DNA of 64,000 nt, taken from contig NZ_RHNX01000001.1 in the NCBI RefSeq assembly GCF_003946335.1, positions 1 through 64,000 of the forward strand, in the 5' to 3' direction. Below the pieces are notes generated by a model, which was not told the DNA's origin, did no database searches, and was given only the letters and a program-made list of their open reading frames with translations. This stretch comes from Levilactobacillus fujinensis (lineage in GTDB: Bacteria > Bacillota > Bacilli > Lactobacillales > Lactobacillaceae). Within the stretch, counting starts at the first letter, position 1. Every line of letters begins with the position of its first letter. Position numbers and translations under genes: made by a program. Positions 7,885-16,062 of this stretch are shown here, piece after piece.

Positions 7885-7935
7885 TCCCTCATATAGCCGT
7901 CACTGTTTCCATACATAAAAGGAGTTTAGTAATCT

Positions 7936-9666
7936 ATGCTTTTAGTTGCGTTATTCGGAACCCTCACCGCACTAGGAATGACCATCCTGGCTTGCATCCA
8001 GCGGCCAAATCGTTGGCAATTACTGGTCGGTACCTACGTTATCTTCTATTTAGTGGCGCTGGTCATTGACTTTGTCAGCCTACCTAGCAAGGCCCTCTAC
8101 AGTCTAATTACAATGAACCTGATCTATGGTGTCTGCTACCTACCACTGTTGGTCATTAGCAGTCCGCAAGCCAAGGTGGAGGTCGAGCGCAAGTCGAATT
8201 CACCATTCAACATTCGTCTCCCCCGCTTAAACTTTGGGACCAAAATTGCGGCGTTGGTTCTGGCAATTCTAGTTGTCCTCGGCCTTTTTGGGTCGCTGCA
8301 AACCCGCTTTGGCGTCAAAGCCGTCTATGATTCCCTAAAGGTCAAGACAGTCAAGACCGCGCCTCTGTTGGATAAATCGGCAACGCCCATCGCCATTGCC
8401 CCCGAGACCGTTCGAAACAAGATGAACAAGGCGATGAGTACCGTGCCAAACACGTCCTATTACAAATTAGGTGCGCTCCAAACGCAAGTCGTTAAGGGCA
8501 AGACTGTCTACATTGCCCCGGTTGAATTTGACGGTTTCTGGCGTTGGCAGCGAGCCCGCAACACCCCCGGTTACTTCATCATCGACGCTACGAACGTCAA
8601 TGCTGAACCCCATTTTGTGAAGCAATCCATGAAATACACACCGAGTGCCTATCTCTTCGACGACGCCCAGCGGGTCATTTACAACCGCTTTCCGAGTTGG
8701 GTCCAAGAAGGTCAGCCGCAGTTGGAAGTCAATGACCAAGGCGAACCTTACTTCATCCAAACCGTCTACAAGGCCCGCGGTGTCTCCAAGCGAATCAATT
8801 ATCGCAGTCTCCATGTCGTCGTGTTAAATGCTAAGACCGGGACCACTAAACTCTACACGGCCGCTGGTGCACCAGCATTTATCAATGAATCGATTGCCTC
8901 ATCGACCGCTGCTGAAATGAATGAAATCTTCGGCCGTTATGGCAATGGTTTCTTCAACGCCTACTTCAACAAGACCGGCGTTAAACTACCTAACAGCAAC
9001 GGGACCGAAGATGGGGTCACACCGGTCGCTGACAAGCATGGCAACATCTCCTACTTTAACGACTTCACATCGCCAAAGACTAGTGCTGACTCGACCATGG
9101 GGTACTCCATGATCAATGCTCGGACTGGAACCCTGACCTACTACACCGGTAAGAATATCGGGGTCATGGACAGTGACGGCGCCAAGAAGATTGCCGAGAA
9201 GGAATACGTTGCGCAGAAATGGTCGGCGACGATGCCCATCATGTACAACATTGACGGCACACCAACCTGGGTCGTTTCCCTGCTCGACTCCACGGGGGCC
9301 TTCCGGAGTTACGCCTACATCAAGGCGGCCGACCAAAGTGTCAAGGCCTATGCCACAACGGCTGCACAGGCCCTCGACCAATACCGGGTACAACTCGCGG
9401 CGGCCGGTTCCACTGCAAGTTCAACGGCAACGAAGCTGACTAAGGTCAGTGGGACCGTTTCGCGGGTCGCCATCGTTCCTAATGGCAGCACCCAGAGTGT
9501 CCTCTTTACTTTGAAAGGCAACGACGTCCTTTGGTCAGTCGGTACTGGCGACTACCCGAAGGCCGCACTCCTAGAATCCGGTGACAAGGTTAAAATGACC
9601 GCCAACGTGAATAAACAAGCGAAGACCGGCGCAGTCCAGTCGTTTACGAATGAATCGTTTAAGTAA
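7936..9666 (+). CDS. Large membrane-anchored protein with extracytoplasmic domain, function unknown
   Basis: 576 residues. Three membrane segments lie at about 1-75 and a fourth at about 100-120 (IAALVLAILVVLGLFGSL). The remaining 450 residues should lie outside the cell. That part includes an early LDKSATPIAIAPETVRNKMNKAMS region, two segments resembling PepSY-like strands that pair a sequence with stored dialogue-style repeats (YFIIDATNVNAEPHFV, SMINARTGTLTYYTG, AYIKAADQSVKAYATT), and a C-terminal small beta domain after a Ser/Thr-rich linker at about 495-505. I do not recognise the family and assign no function. RBS AAGGAG lies 9 bp upstream. It is a single gene between hairpin 7696-7750 and the A2 repeat. 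Confidence 0.7.
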   Translation: MLLVALFGTLTALGMTILACIQRPNRWQLLVGTYVIFYLVALVIDFVSLPSKALYSLITMNLIYGVCYLPLLVISSPQAKVEVERKSNSPFNIRLPRLNFGTKIAALVLAILVVLGLFGSLQTRFGVKAVYDSLKVKTVKTAPLLDKSATPIAIAPETVRNKMNKAMSTVPNTSYYKLGALQTQVVKGKTVYIAPVEFDGFWRWQRARNTPGYFIIDATNVNAEPHFVKQSMKYTPSAYLFDDAQRVIYNRFPSWVQEGQPQLEVNDQGEPYFIQTVYKARGVSKRINYRSLHVVVLNAKTGTTKLYTAAGAPAFINESIASSTAAEMNEIFGRYGNGFFNAYFNKTGVKLPNSNGTEDGVTPVADKHGNISYFNDFTSPKTSADSTMGYSMINARTGTLTYYTGKNIGVMDSDGAKKIAEKEYVAQKWSATMPIMYNIDGTPTWVVSLLDSTGAFRSYAYIKAADQSVKAYATTAAQALDQYRVQLAAAGSTASSTATKLTKVSGTVSRVAIVPNGSTQSVLFTLKGNDVLWSVGTGDYPKAALLESGDKVKMTANVNKQAKTGAVQSFTNESFK

Positions 9667-9680
9667 TTAGAATGGCGAGT

Positions 9681-10200
9681 GGGCCTAAATTAGGCAACGT
9701 TGTCCAACCATCGCCTTACCGGCCGGCAGATATGGGCTGGAACGGTGCGAACACAACTTGAAGCCTCGAAAGGACCGAGTCTCCAAGCTTGGTTTTCTAC
9801 TAAGCCAGTGGGAAATTCACCCACTAACTAAGTAGAACGACGCGCCTGAGCCCATATTTACCGACCTCTCGGCTGACGTAGTTGGTTTGGGGCGACATGG
9901 ATCATGCTGCTAGGAATGCTGTTGAATTATGCTTAAACTTTAGCAACCATTTGGGATTCAGTGATTAGAATTGACGAGCACAATCAGAGTCGGAGGCGGT
10001 CAGGGATGTAACTAGCCGTGTCGCGTTCTTTCCGGCTTACCTCGTGGGAGGCCCTGAGCTGGAAGCCCGTCCTTTGGCTGGAAGCGTTCCCCAGCAAGCG
10101 GAATTCCTGGCAGCCGGAGTACGACCAGTACCACTAATTTAGCGGTGACAATTCCTACGGTTGCAAGAGCAGAATAAGCATTTTGACTTTCAACCTTCAG
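9681..10200 (+). mobile_element. Family A repeat, copy A2 (left end missing)
   Basis: Homologous to A3 from GGGCCTAAATTAGG to the right terminal repeat CTTTCAACCTTCAG at 10187-10200. The left 55 or so bases with the left terminal repeat are gone. It keeps both inner hairpins; the second is at 9795-9837 with stem AGTGGG/CCCACT. Its right end abuts TTATCAG, which is the middle of a family B element, so A2 seems to have inserted into B1 and later lost its left flank. Confidence 0.7.
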
Positions 10201-10284
10201 TTATCAGTTTTAAGCGGAGTCAGCCGCCTTTTGTCCCACGTTTCAGCTATGTAAATTCGAAGATACCAAAGGACTCTGGGGATT
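10201..10284 (+). repeat. Family B repeat, copy B1 (right part)
   Basis: Starts in the middle of the B consensus (TTATCAGTTTTAAGCGGAGT), then CAGCCGCCTTTTGTCCCACG, and continues through AAATTCGAAGATACCAAAGG to CTCTGGGG. The left half is replaced by A2. From 10285 to 10620 I see no gene, only the hairpin at 10341-10384. Confidence 0.65.
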
Positions 10285-10340
10285 TGTGGAGCTGCTGAAA
10301 AACTAAATTGCTATTTAAAGATACCCCACTCGAACTTTAA

Positions 10341-10384
10341 AATAACCAGCAAAGCGGATAAGGTTTCCCACTTTGCTGGTTATT
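10341..10384. terminator. 14-bp stem hairpin in the A2-ABM gap
   Basis: AATAACCAGCAAAG (10341-10354) and CTTTGCTGGTTATT (10371-10384) are exact complements around a 16-nt loop. There is no long T-run outside the stem, so this is either a bidirectional terminator or another small inverted repeat. Confidence 0.45.
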
Positions 10385-10620
10385 TGACGACATATTCTAG
10401 GACTTCATTTTTAAAAATCTTGAATTTCTGACTTTTTCAGTATCCCCGGGCCTGTCCCAAGCTCTTGTTTGACCGAAACATCAAAAGATAGCTAGTTTCG
10501 TTTAGAGCGGCGCAACCACCGGAGATTCCGTGTTTGAAGCTGACCTGCACAATCAGAACCGACGTGTGGCCAGCACCCCTAAATTAGTGGAAATGATATT
10601 AGCAACCTTTCTTTTCGTCA

Positions 10621-10652
10621 AAAAAGCACCACCCATCGACTCAGGTGATGCC
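10621..10652 (-). terminator. Intrinsic terminator of the ABM-acetyltransferase operon
   Basis: On the minus strand GCATCACC...GGTGGTGC forms a stem with one mismatch, followed by TTTTTT (A-run at 10621-10626). Confidence 0.7.
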
Positions 10653-10686
10653 CCACTGATCCTATTATTAACCGGCTACAACGACT

Positions 10687-11358
10687 TTACCCTTTAAACA
10701 CCAAGCCGCCCCGCTGGACCAACGTATCGCCAAATAGTCGTGTTGACCTGGTCTGCGCAACCAGTGTCTGACTATCGGTTTGATATTGCTTGCCTGCCGC
10801 CGACTGACCGTGTGCTTGTTCAGCCGCTGCATCCTGAAAGACAGCGAAGATGACCCACTTCTGCGAATCGGTTGCCTCGTGGCCAATCTTAAGTGTTAAT
10901 GTTCCTGGTTCCGTCGCCAAGACGGCTTGCATGGTGCGCATGATTACTTGCCGATAGGCTGCGGCTTTGCCCGGTTTAACAGACACCTCCAGCAACCACA
11001 CCACTTGTTCAGCGTTTGTACTGATCCGTAGTGGCTGCGGCTGTTCCAGTAACAGAACCGGCGTTAAATTCACCACTTCTTGTTGGACAACGGCCTGTTT
11101 GGCGATTGCCTTGAACGCCGCAAACTGCGGTGAGTTCGCGTGGATATCATAGCTCGGCGCATCGCGATAAACTTCGACAACGTCATTTTCCACGCCCAAT
11201 TCATCCGCATGTGTTGCGTACATCGCGAGTGTCCCGGGTTCGTTAGCAAGCGACGTCAACAGATTCTGACGGCCCGCCGCGAGAAAATTAGCACGTTGGT
11301 CGGCCGTAATTTTTAACTTGAACAGTCGAAAGAGTGGCACTGCTTGTTTTGAATTCAT
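10687..11358 (-). CDS. Protein with two antibiotic-biosynthesis-monooxygenase-like (ABM) domains
   Basis: About 224 residues. Two copies of a ferredoxin-like ABM fold can be seen: about 8-100 (PLFRLFKLKI...NEPGTLAMYATH...VVEVYRD...HANSPQFAAF) and about 120-210 (VWLLEVSVKPGKAAAYRQVI...TEPGTLTLKIGHEA...WVIFAVFQD). The repeated EPGTL motif is typical. Members include quinol monooxygenases and heme-degrading relatives; no residue here fixes a substrate. ATG triplets cluster at the start; I prefer the third, 8 bp after AGGTGG. It lies about 18 bp downstream of the acetyltransferase gene and is probably co-transcribed with it. Confidence 0.7.
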   Translation of the reverse strand: MNSKQAVPLFRLFKLKITADQRANFLAAGRQNLLTSLANEPGTLAMYATHADELGVENDVVEVYRDAPSYDIHANSPQFAAFKAIAKQAVVQQEVVNLTPVLLLEQPQPLRISTNAEQVVWLLEVSVKPGKAAAYRQVIMRTMQAVLATEPGTLTLKIGHEATDSQKWVIFAVFQDAAAEQAHGQSAAGKQYQTDSQTLVAQTRSTRLFGDTLVQRGGLVFKG

Positions 11359-11375
11359 CATCATACCCACCTGCT

Positions 11376-11960
11376 CTAGTCTAACGGTGCCAACGGCTTG
11401 ATGACACGTGCCGGCACCCCCGCGACGACCGTATTATCAGGAACATCCTTGGTCACGACCGCCCCGGCACCAACGACCACATTATTTCCAATGTGGACGC
11501 CACCAATAATAGTCACGTTGCCACCGATCCAAACGTCATTTCCAATAGCGATTGGCTTGGTCGTGGTGATCAAGTAACGCGTTCCATCTGGCCGTGTACC
11601 AAAACGTTGGGTCGCGTCCAGAGAATGGCCGCCGCAATACAATTTCACATCTGGCGCAATAATGACCCGGTTACCCAGCGTAATTCGATTGGAATCTTGA
11701 AAGGTACAATTGCCGTTGATAAAGACATCGTCACCGACCAGAATATGGGCGCCATAAACCGCGCTAAACGTCCCGTTGATCGTCAAACGCTGGCCGACAC
11801 GACCGAAGAGCTGCTGAATAGCTGTGGAACGCTGGCCAACATCCTGCGTGGTATTAATCACCGTCAGCAATTTTTTCCCTTGTGAAATCATTTTTTGTAG
11901 CTCGGGGTCCCGGTAATCGTAATCCTGACCCGCCAATAATTTTTCATGTTCCGTCATCAT
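11376..11960 (-). CDS. Sugar O-acetyltransferase, maltose/galactoside type (left-handed beta-helix)
   Basis: About 194 residues. The N-terminal [17 protein letters not shown] is the Mac-type cap seen in maltose and galactoside acetyltransferases. Hexapeptide repeats ([50 protein letters not shown]) build the left-handed beta-helix. CGGHSLD contains the usual catalytic His, and [13 protein letters not shown] closes the domain. It moves acetyl from acetyl-CoA to a sugar hydroxyl in the cytoplasm. A GTG at 11972 sits only 1 bp from AAGGAG and is unlikely to be the start; the ATG at 11960 is 13 bp away, so the start is uncertain. It is the first gene of a two-gene operon. Confidence 0.82.
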   Translation of the reverse strand: MMTEHEKLLAGQDYDYRDPELQKMISQGKKLLTVINTTQDVGQRSTAIQQLFGRVGQRLTINGTFSAVYGAHILVGDDVFINGNCTFQDSNRITLGNRVIIAPDVKLYCGGHSLDATQRFGTRPDGTRYLITTTKPIAIGNDVWIGGNVTIIGGVHIGNNVVVGAGAVVTKDVPDNTVVAGVPARVIKPLAPLD

Positions 11961-12073
11961 TTGGCTTGACACGCTCCTTTACCATTTCCCGATTAACTGG
12001 CTACTTTCGGCCACTTTCGGTCAACAATGCTATACTTGCGAACAGATAGTTTAAATCTGAAAGGAAGACTTTC

Positions 12074-12352
12074 ATGGCGGTATTCACTACTGATCTTAAT
12101 AATGCACAGAAAAACTTGATTGCGCTGACCGACAACATCGTTGCTCACGACGACCACATCATTGTCCGGAAACCCGGCAACAAAAACGTGGTTATCATGA
12201 GTGAAGCCGAATTTAACTCCTGGCAAGAAAGGGTCCGTTCGCTGACTACTGCGGTTAATCGTGAAGTCCTAACGCCGCACTTCGCACAAGTCAGCCATCA
12301 TCAGACGCCCCTGAGGCCAGCAGAGCGGGCCCACTCGCAGGCTAAGGACTAG
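12074..12352 (+). CDS. Orphan Phd/YefM-type antitoxin-like protein
   Basis: 92 residues. The N-terminal 55 residues fit the Phd/YefM antitoxin fold: a short strand, the helix NNAQKNLIALTDNIVAHDD, strand HIIVRKPGNKNVVIMS, then the helix EAEFNSWQERV. The remaining tail is basic and polar (PLRPAERAHSQAKD) and would normally bind the toxin. No toxin gene follows: the stop overlaps by 4 bp the end of a convergent amidohydrolase gene. It may act as a stand-alone DNA-binding repressor or titrate a toxin encoded elsewhere. RBS AAAGGAAG lies 7 bp before the ATG. It is divergent from the acetyltransferase operon. Confidence 0.65.
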   Translation: MAVFTTDLNNAQKNLIALTDNIVAHDDHIIVRKPGNKNVVIMSEAEFNSWQERVRSLTTAVNREVLTPHFAQVSHHQTPLRPAERAHSQAKD

Positions 12353-13266
12353 CCTAGGCTCGCCAACAATCGTTGCCAATTGCCACTCAAAATTGCCTGT
12401 TTTTGTTCCGCCGTCACCGTCATATCGCTGACGGCCTGTTCGATCACCGCCGTTGGCCCAATTGGTGGAATACCAAATGGTGAATCGGTCCCGAACAGGA
12501 CGTGCTCGCTGCCAAAGAAATCGGCGGCGAGGTCCAGCGCTAACGGATTCCCCAAAATGGCCGTGTCCACGTAGAACTTTTTAAAGTCCGCGTAGTCCTC
12601 CGGCGTTTGAATGTACTTGATGCGCTGGCTAAAGTACGGCACCATTGCGCCGGCATGATGGACAATGACCTTTAATTCAGGATACTTTCGGAAATAGTGT
12701 GCCGCAACAATTCCCGTCATGGCCTGCGTCAGCTCGTATTCCCAACTGAAAGTCAGGTTGTTATCTGGCTTGCGCGTGTCAAATACGGGATGCAGCCAGA
12801 TGGGGGTGTTGATCGCTGCCATCTTTGCAAAAATCGGCTCATATGCCGCGGCCGTAATGGGTTCGCCCATGGCCTGCGTGAAGAGCTGGATTCCCACCAA
12901 CGCATCGCTGCCAGCGACTTGCTCGGCGATGATCTCTAACGCGGCCGGGACATTGTTCATGGGCACCATCGCCACGCCAGCCGGGAAAACATCGCGGTTG
13001 GCACGGACCATGGCCGCAATCTCATCATTAGCGGCCCGGCAAAGTACGGCGGCTTGTTTTGGGTCCACAAAATCTTCGGGGTTTAAATTGACCGCCGAAA
13101 TAATCTGTTGATGATCAGCCGGTAACGACGCACGGTGTTCTGCGACGTCTGTTAACAGCTGATTTTTCATGTACGGAAATTTTGCCAAAATGGCCGGGTG
13201 AATCGCATCCATCCGGGCCAAAAATTCCGGTGGTAACACGTGAGCAAAAACATCAACAACTGTCAT
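12349..13266 (-). CDS. ACMSD-like amidohydrolase / decarboxylase family protein
   Basis: 305-residue TIM-barrel protein of the amidohydrolase_2 (ACMSD-like) family. Recognisable metal-site regions are DVFAHVLP at 5-12, IWLHP at about 169-173, VIVHHAGAMVP at about 211-221 and LFGTDSPFG at about 270-278. In the first motif the usual HxH reads Phe7-Ala8-His9, so one zinc ligand is missing. Relatives decarboxylate aromatic or related acids. The altered site leaves the reaction open. Its stop overlaps the convergent antitoxin-like gene. The SDR gene ends 12 bp upstream, so both are likely one transcript. Confidence 0.72.
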   Translation of the reverse strand: MTVVDVFAHVLPPEFLARMDAIHPAILAKFPYMKNQLLTDVAEHRASLPADHQQIISAVNLNPEDFVDPKQAAVLCRAANDEIAAMVRANRDVFPAGVAMVPMNNVPAALEIIAEQVAGSDALVGIQLFTQAMGEPITAAAYEPIFAKMAAINTPIWLHPVFDTRKPDNNLTFSWEYELTQAMTGIVAAHYFRKYPELKVIVHHAGAMVPYFSQRIKYIQTPEDYADFKKFYVDTAILGNPLALDLAADFFGSEHVLFGTDSPFGIPPIGPTAVIEQAVSDMTVTAEQKQAILSGNWQRLLASLG

Positions 13267-13278
13267 CGTGTCGCCCCC

Positions 13279-13920
13279 TTAAAACCAGCTTGGTTGGTCA
13301 CCAGCGGTCCCCGCTTTATCCAAACCGACGCTAGTATTTTGGAAAGTGGCGGGCGCCTGAATGACGTTGAAAGCAAAGTCCGCGACACTCTGCCGAGAAA
13401 CTTCAGTCCCCTTAAATCCCTCAGCCACCGTCAATGTCTCGTAATCGACCTCATCGTTATTCGTCAACCAGGCCGGTCGAATTTCGGTATATGTCAAACC
13501 GGACTTGGCAACCAGGTCCGCTGTTCTGCGGAATGCTGGTAAATAAGCGCCAATCATCCGTTCATTCCATTCACCAAAGTTACCACCGACTTCGTTCTGG
13601 GCACCGAGCGAACTGATGTAAAGGAGCCGTTGCTTCCCCGTCTGACGCATGGCATCGACCACACTCTGTGTCTGGGCGTCGAGGTCCTGACCACCCAAGT
13701 TGGAGTAGACGATGTCCGCATCAGCCATCGCCTTTGCGACTACAGCCGTATCATGCACGTCACCATCGACCAAGGTCACACGGTCGTTGTCGTCGTATTG
13801 ACTCAGGCGGGCAGCATCCCGTAGAAATAAGGTCAAAGTTACATCCGTTTCGTTTAATAAGCGGTCCGTTAGAATACGGGCCATGGCGCCATGGGCACCG
13901 AGAATCATAATTTTAGTCAT
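13279..13920 (-). CDS. NAD(P)-binding atypical short-chain dehydrogenase (NmrA/YwnB-like)
   Basis: 213 residues starting at 13920, 8 bp after GGAAGGA; an upstream in-frame ATG overlaps that RBS. The N-terminal IMILGAHGAMARILTDRLL is the dinucleotide-binding loop (GxxGxxA form). RVTLVDGDVHD and YSNLGG follow the NAD(P)-binding sheet. LLYISSLGAQNE and YTEIRPAWL are typical of the NAD(P)H-binding NmrA-like group. No classical YxxxK is present, so it may be a redox sensor or a reductase of unknown substrate. It is probably the first gene of an operon with the amidohydrolase, and the two may act on the same compound. Confidence 0.78.
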   Translation of the reverse strand: MTKIMILGAHGAMARILTDRLLNETDVTLTLFLRDAARLSQYDDNDRVTLVDGDVHDTAVVAKAMADADIVYSNLGGQDLDAQTQSVVDAMRQTGKQRLLYISSLGAQNEVGGNFGEWNERMIGAYLPAFRRTADLVAKSGLTYTEIRPAWLTNNDEVDYETLTVAEGFKGTEVSRQSVADFAFNVIQAPATFQNTSVGLDKAGTAGDQPSWF

Positions 13921-14060
13921 TTTATAAAATCCTTCCATATTTGCTTACTTTAAAAATCACTTTATTGCTATTATCATACTGGTAGTCAATAACACTGTAA
14001 AATATTTAGTTCCAACAGTTTGCTATCCGATTTGTGAACACCTTGATGATTGTCTCTACC

Positions 14061-14122
14061 TTGATTGAAATGCTTGCACTCCGACTGTCAGAGATTCCGC
14101 TTGCTGTGAGGAACGCATTCCT
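14061..14122 (-). repeat. Decayed fragment of family A (copy A8)
   Basis: The complement reads GCGTTCCTCACAGCAAGCGG followed by AATCTCTGACAGTCGGAGTG, close to the A consensus GCGTTCCCCACAGCAAGCGG...CCTGGCAGCCGGAGTG. Neither terminal repeat is recognisable. Confidence 0.55.
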
Positions 14123-14142
14123 ATACAGACCACATTCTTTAT

Positions 14143-14496
14143 TTACCTCTGACCGTTCACCTGCAAAGTCTGCGTTGGTAGCCGGGTAATCTTCGTTTCC
14201 AATCGTTCCAGGGAATCCTGCAGCTGCGCAATCTGGGCGCGTAATTCGGCGGCCTGCGTCGTTAGGATTTGGCATTGACCCGCGACCGAGTTTTCCGCTT
14301 GGAGTTGCTTGATTTCATCAATCGTCACGCCACAGTCACGCAAGTCTAAGATAGTCTTGATTTGGGCAATATCGGTGGCGGTGTAGTCGCGCATGCCACT
14401 CGTTCTCGCTACTGGCGCCATAATACCGACCTGTTCATAATAGCGTAGCGTCCACGCGCTGGTGCGTAACTGTTTAGCGGCTTCGTTGATTTTCAT
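14143..14496 (-). CDS. MerR-family transcriptional regulator
   Basis: 117 residues. Residues 1-70 form the winged helix-turn-helix: MKINEAAKQL, TLRYYEQVGIMAP, RDYTATDIAQI, LRDCGVTIDEIKQ. Residues about 78-108 are the antiparallel coiled-coil dimerisation helix. There is no extended effector domain and only one Cys (about 74), so it falls near the AdhR/NmlR/CueR-sized group without a metal-binding loop. Such regulators activate promoters with 19-bp spacers. The aldo/keto reductase promoter at 19305-19335 has exactly that layout and is a possible target. It lies 19 bp downstream of the DUF2255 gene and is probably co-transcribed with it. Confidence 0.88.
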   Translation of the reverse strand: MKINEAAKQLRTSAWTLRYYEQVGIMAPVARTSGMRDYTATDIAQIKTILDLRDCGVTIDEIKQLQAENSVAGQCQILTTQAAELRAQIAQLQDSLERLETKITRLPTQTLQVNGQR

Positions 14497-14515
14497 TTGG
14501 ATTCCCCTTCACTTT

Positions 14516-14893
14516 CTATAATGGCAAAATTTCCACGGTGGCTGACTGTGGTCCCGCTTGGAGCATGGGGTGGACGTAGGCACTATTCACATATTTTTGG
14601 CGATAAGCGGTATCAATTCTAGCAGTCAATTTCGGGTCCCCTTGCACTGGGCTAAATCTAACTTTAAAATTACGCCCATCCAAGTGAATTCGACCGGCAC
14701 ATTGGCTGATCGCCGCTTGGTACCACGACGAACGCTGACCATTCCAAGCGCGAACGTACAGGTGGTCACCGACGACCACAGACCAGATCCAGGTCGGCGT
14801 GCCATAAGTCTTACCGTCACTGTAAAATGGTGAGACGCGTAGATCATCGGCCGTGGCAAAGGCCCGTAGTCGTTGTGCTGTCCACGTTTTCAT
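14516..14893 (-). CDS. DUF2255 family protein
   Basis: 125 residues. Recognisable DUF2255 features are the WTWSVVVGDHLYVRAWNGQRSSWYQAA-like core (here IWSVVVGDHLYVRAWNG then SSWYQ), followed by GRIHLDG and a C-terminal AYRQKY. The family is small and cytoplasmic, with a predicted split-barrel nitroreductase-like fold, and has no established reaction. A paralogue lies at 21652-22050. It is the first gene before merR, and divergent from lysR across an intergenic region that carries the motif at 14955-14973. Confidence 0.75.
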   Translation of the reverse strand: MKTWTAQRLRAFATADDLRVSPFYSDGKTYGTPTWIWSVVVGDHLYVRAWNGQRSSWYQAAISQCAGRIHLDGRNFKVRFSPVQGDPKLTARIDTAYRQKYVNSAYVHPMLQAGPQSATVEILPL

Positions 14894-14954
14894 GTGACCC
14901 CTTCCCTTCTGTTAAACGCTACAAGTCCCATCTTATGGCTTGACTTTTAATATG

Positions 14955-14973
14955 TCGAATGCTTAGATTAAAT
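14955..14973 (+). promoter_or_regulatory. 19-bp motif shared with the acetyltransferase-lipoprotein promoter
   Basis: TCGAATGCTTAGATTAAAT at 14955-14973 upstream of lysR matches TCAAATACTTAAATTAAAT at 17193-17211 with only three G/A differences. Two promoters near one LysR gene sharing such a sequence suggests that regulator's binding site. Confidence 0.45.
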
Positions 14974-15010
14974 TAAATGGTATACAAATTAGCTATAGGA
15001 GATGATGACG

Positions 15011-15892
15011 GTGGAATTACGCGTATTACGTTACTTTTTAATGGTCGTTCAGGAAAAAAATATTAGTAAGGCCTCCGACCGCCTTCACGTCTCGCAACCC
15101 ACTGTTTCCCGTCAGTTGAAGGAACTGGAGCTCGAACTGGGAACCGTCCTCTTTGAACGGGGTAATCGGACCATTCAGCTCACGCCAGATGGTGAATACT
15201 TTGCCAACCAGGCCAAACAAATCTTGTCTTTGACCGACAAAACGCTGGCTAACATTCACCAAGAACAGGAGATCAGCGGGTCCGTCTTCGTGGGAAGTGC
15301 CGAAGCGCGTAGCATGTTAACCGTCGCACAGGCCATCGGTCACCTGAATCAAGAACATCCCCACGTTCAAATCAACCTCGTCAGCACCGATGCCAGTGAG
15401 ATTCATCAGCAGTTAAGCTCGGGCGTCTTCGACTTCGGCGTCGTCATGGAACCCACCGACAAGACCGACTACAACTTCTTACGGTTACCTGGTGAAAGTC
15501 GCTGGGGATTACTGGTCCAGGCTCACTCACCGTTAGCACAACAGGCCACGGTAAGCCTTGAAGATGTCGCTCACGCCAAGCTCATTTTGCCGCAACAAGG
15601 TGGCAGTCGCCGTATCCACGATCTCTTTGGCCTGGCATGGGATGACCTGAATGTGACCGCAACCTACAATCTACTGTATAATGCGTCCCTACTGGTCTCG
15701 GCCGGTGTCGGCAACGCACTGGGGTTAGACGGGATCATCAACACCAACCAATCTGATCTGGCCTTCGTCCCCCTCGAGCCACGGACCTCGTCTGGCTCAA
15801 GTCTGGTCTGGTTGCAAGGTCAACGCCTGTCGGTCGCTGCCCAAGCCCTCTTAGAACAAATTCGCGCTGAGTTAACGCCAACTGAAAATTAA
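15011..15892 (+). CDS. LysR-family transcriptional regulator
   Basis: 294 residues. The N-terminal winged helix covers 1-60 (MELRVLRYFLMVVQEKNISK, then DRLHVSQPTVSRQLKELE). The effector-binding domain begins at about 88 with SGSVFVGSAEA and continues with DFGVVMEP and LILPQQGGSR. The start is set at GTG 15011, which is 9 bp from TAGGAG and gives the usual LysR N-terminus. ATGs at 15002 and 15005 lie too close to the RBS. It is divergent from the DUF2255-merR pair. The shared 19-bp motif suggests autoregulation and control of the 17137-16063 operon. The effector is unknown. Confidence 0.9.
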   Translation: MELRVLRYFLMVVQEKNISKASDRLHVSQPTVSRQLKELELELGTVLFERGNRTIQLTPDGEYFANQAKQILSLTDKTLANIHQEQEISGSVFVGSAEARSMLTVAQAIGHLNQEHPHVQINLVSTDASEIHQQLSSGVFDFGVVMEPTDKTDYNFLRLPGESRWGLLVQAHSPLAQQATVSLEDVAHAKLILPQQGGSRRIHDLFGLAWDDLNVTATYNLLYNASLLVSAGVGNALGLDGIINTNQSDLAFVPLEPRTSSGSSLVWLQGQRLSVAAQALLEQIRAELTPTEN

Positions 15893-15902
15893 AGGAGACG
15901 CA

Positions 15903-15961
15903 TGATTTTGGCGGTCTGCAGGCCAGATGGAAGCCCGTTCTTTGGCCGGCGGCGTTTCACC
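15903..15961 (+). repeat. Family A fragment (copy A7) fused to a family B right end
   Basis: GATTTTGGCGGTCTGCAGG...AAGCCCGTTCTTTGGCCGG matches the right-central part of family A. At 15959-15985 it runs directly into CCAATGTAAATTCGGAGATA, which is the B right-end sequence. This is a relic of an A insertion next to a B element. Confidence 0.55.
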
Positions 15962-15972
15962 AATGTAAATTC

Positions 15973-16024
15973 GGAGATACAAAAGAGCCCGAGGTTTTGT
16001 CATCTCAGGCTCTTTTGTATCTCC
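15973..16024. terminator. Bidirectional terminator with 17-bp perfect stem
   Basis: GGAGATACAAAAGAGCC (15973-15989) and GGCTCTTTTGTATCTCC (16008-16024) are exact complements between the convergent lysR and lipoprotein genes. The left arm is the family B sequence GGAGATACmAAA, showing B ends being used as terminators. Confidence 0.8.
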
Positions 16025-16062
16025 CAGTAGCCGCTTGCATCTAGTTCCGGTACAAATCTACT

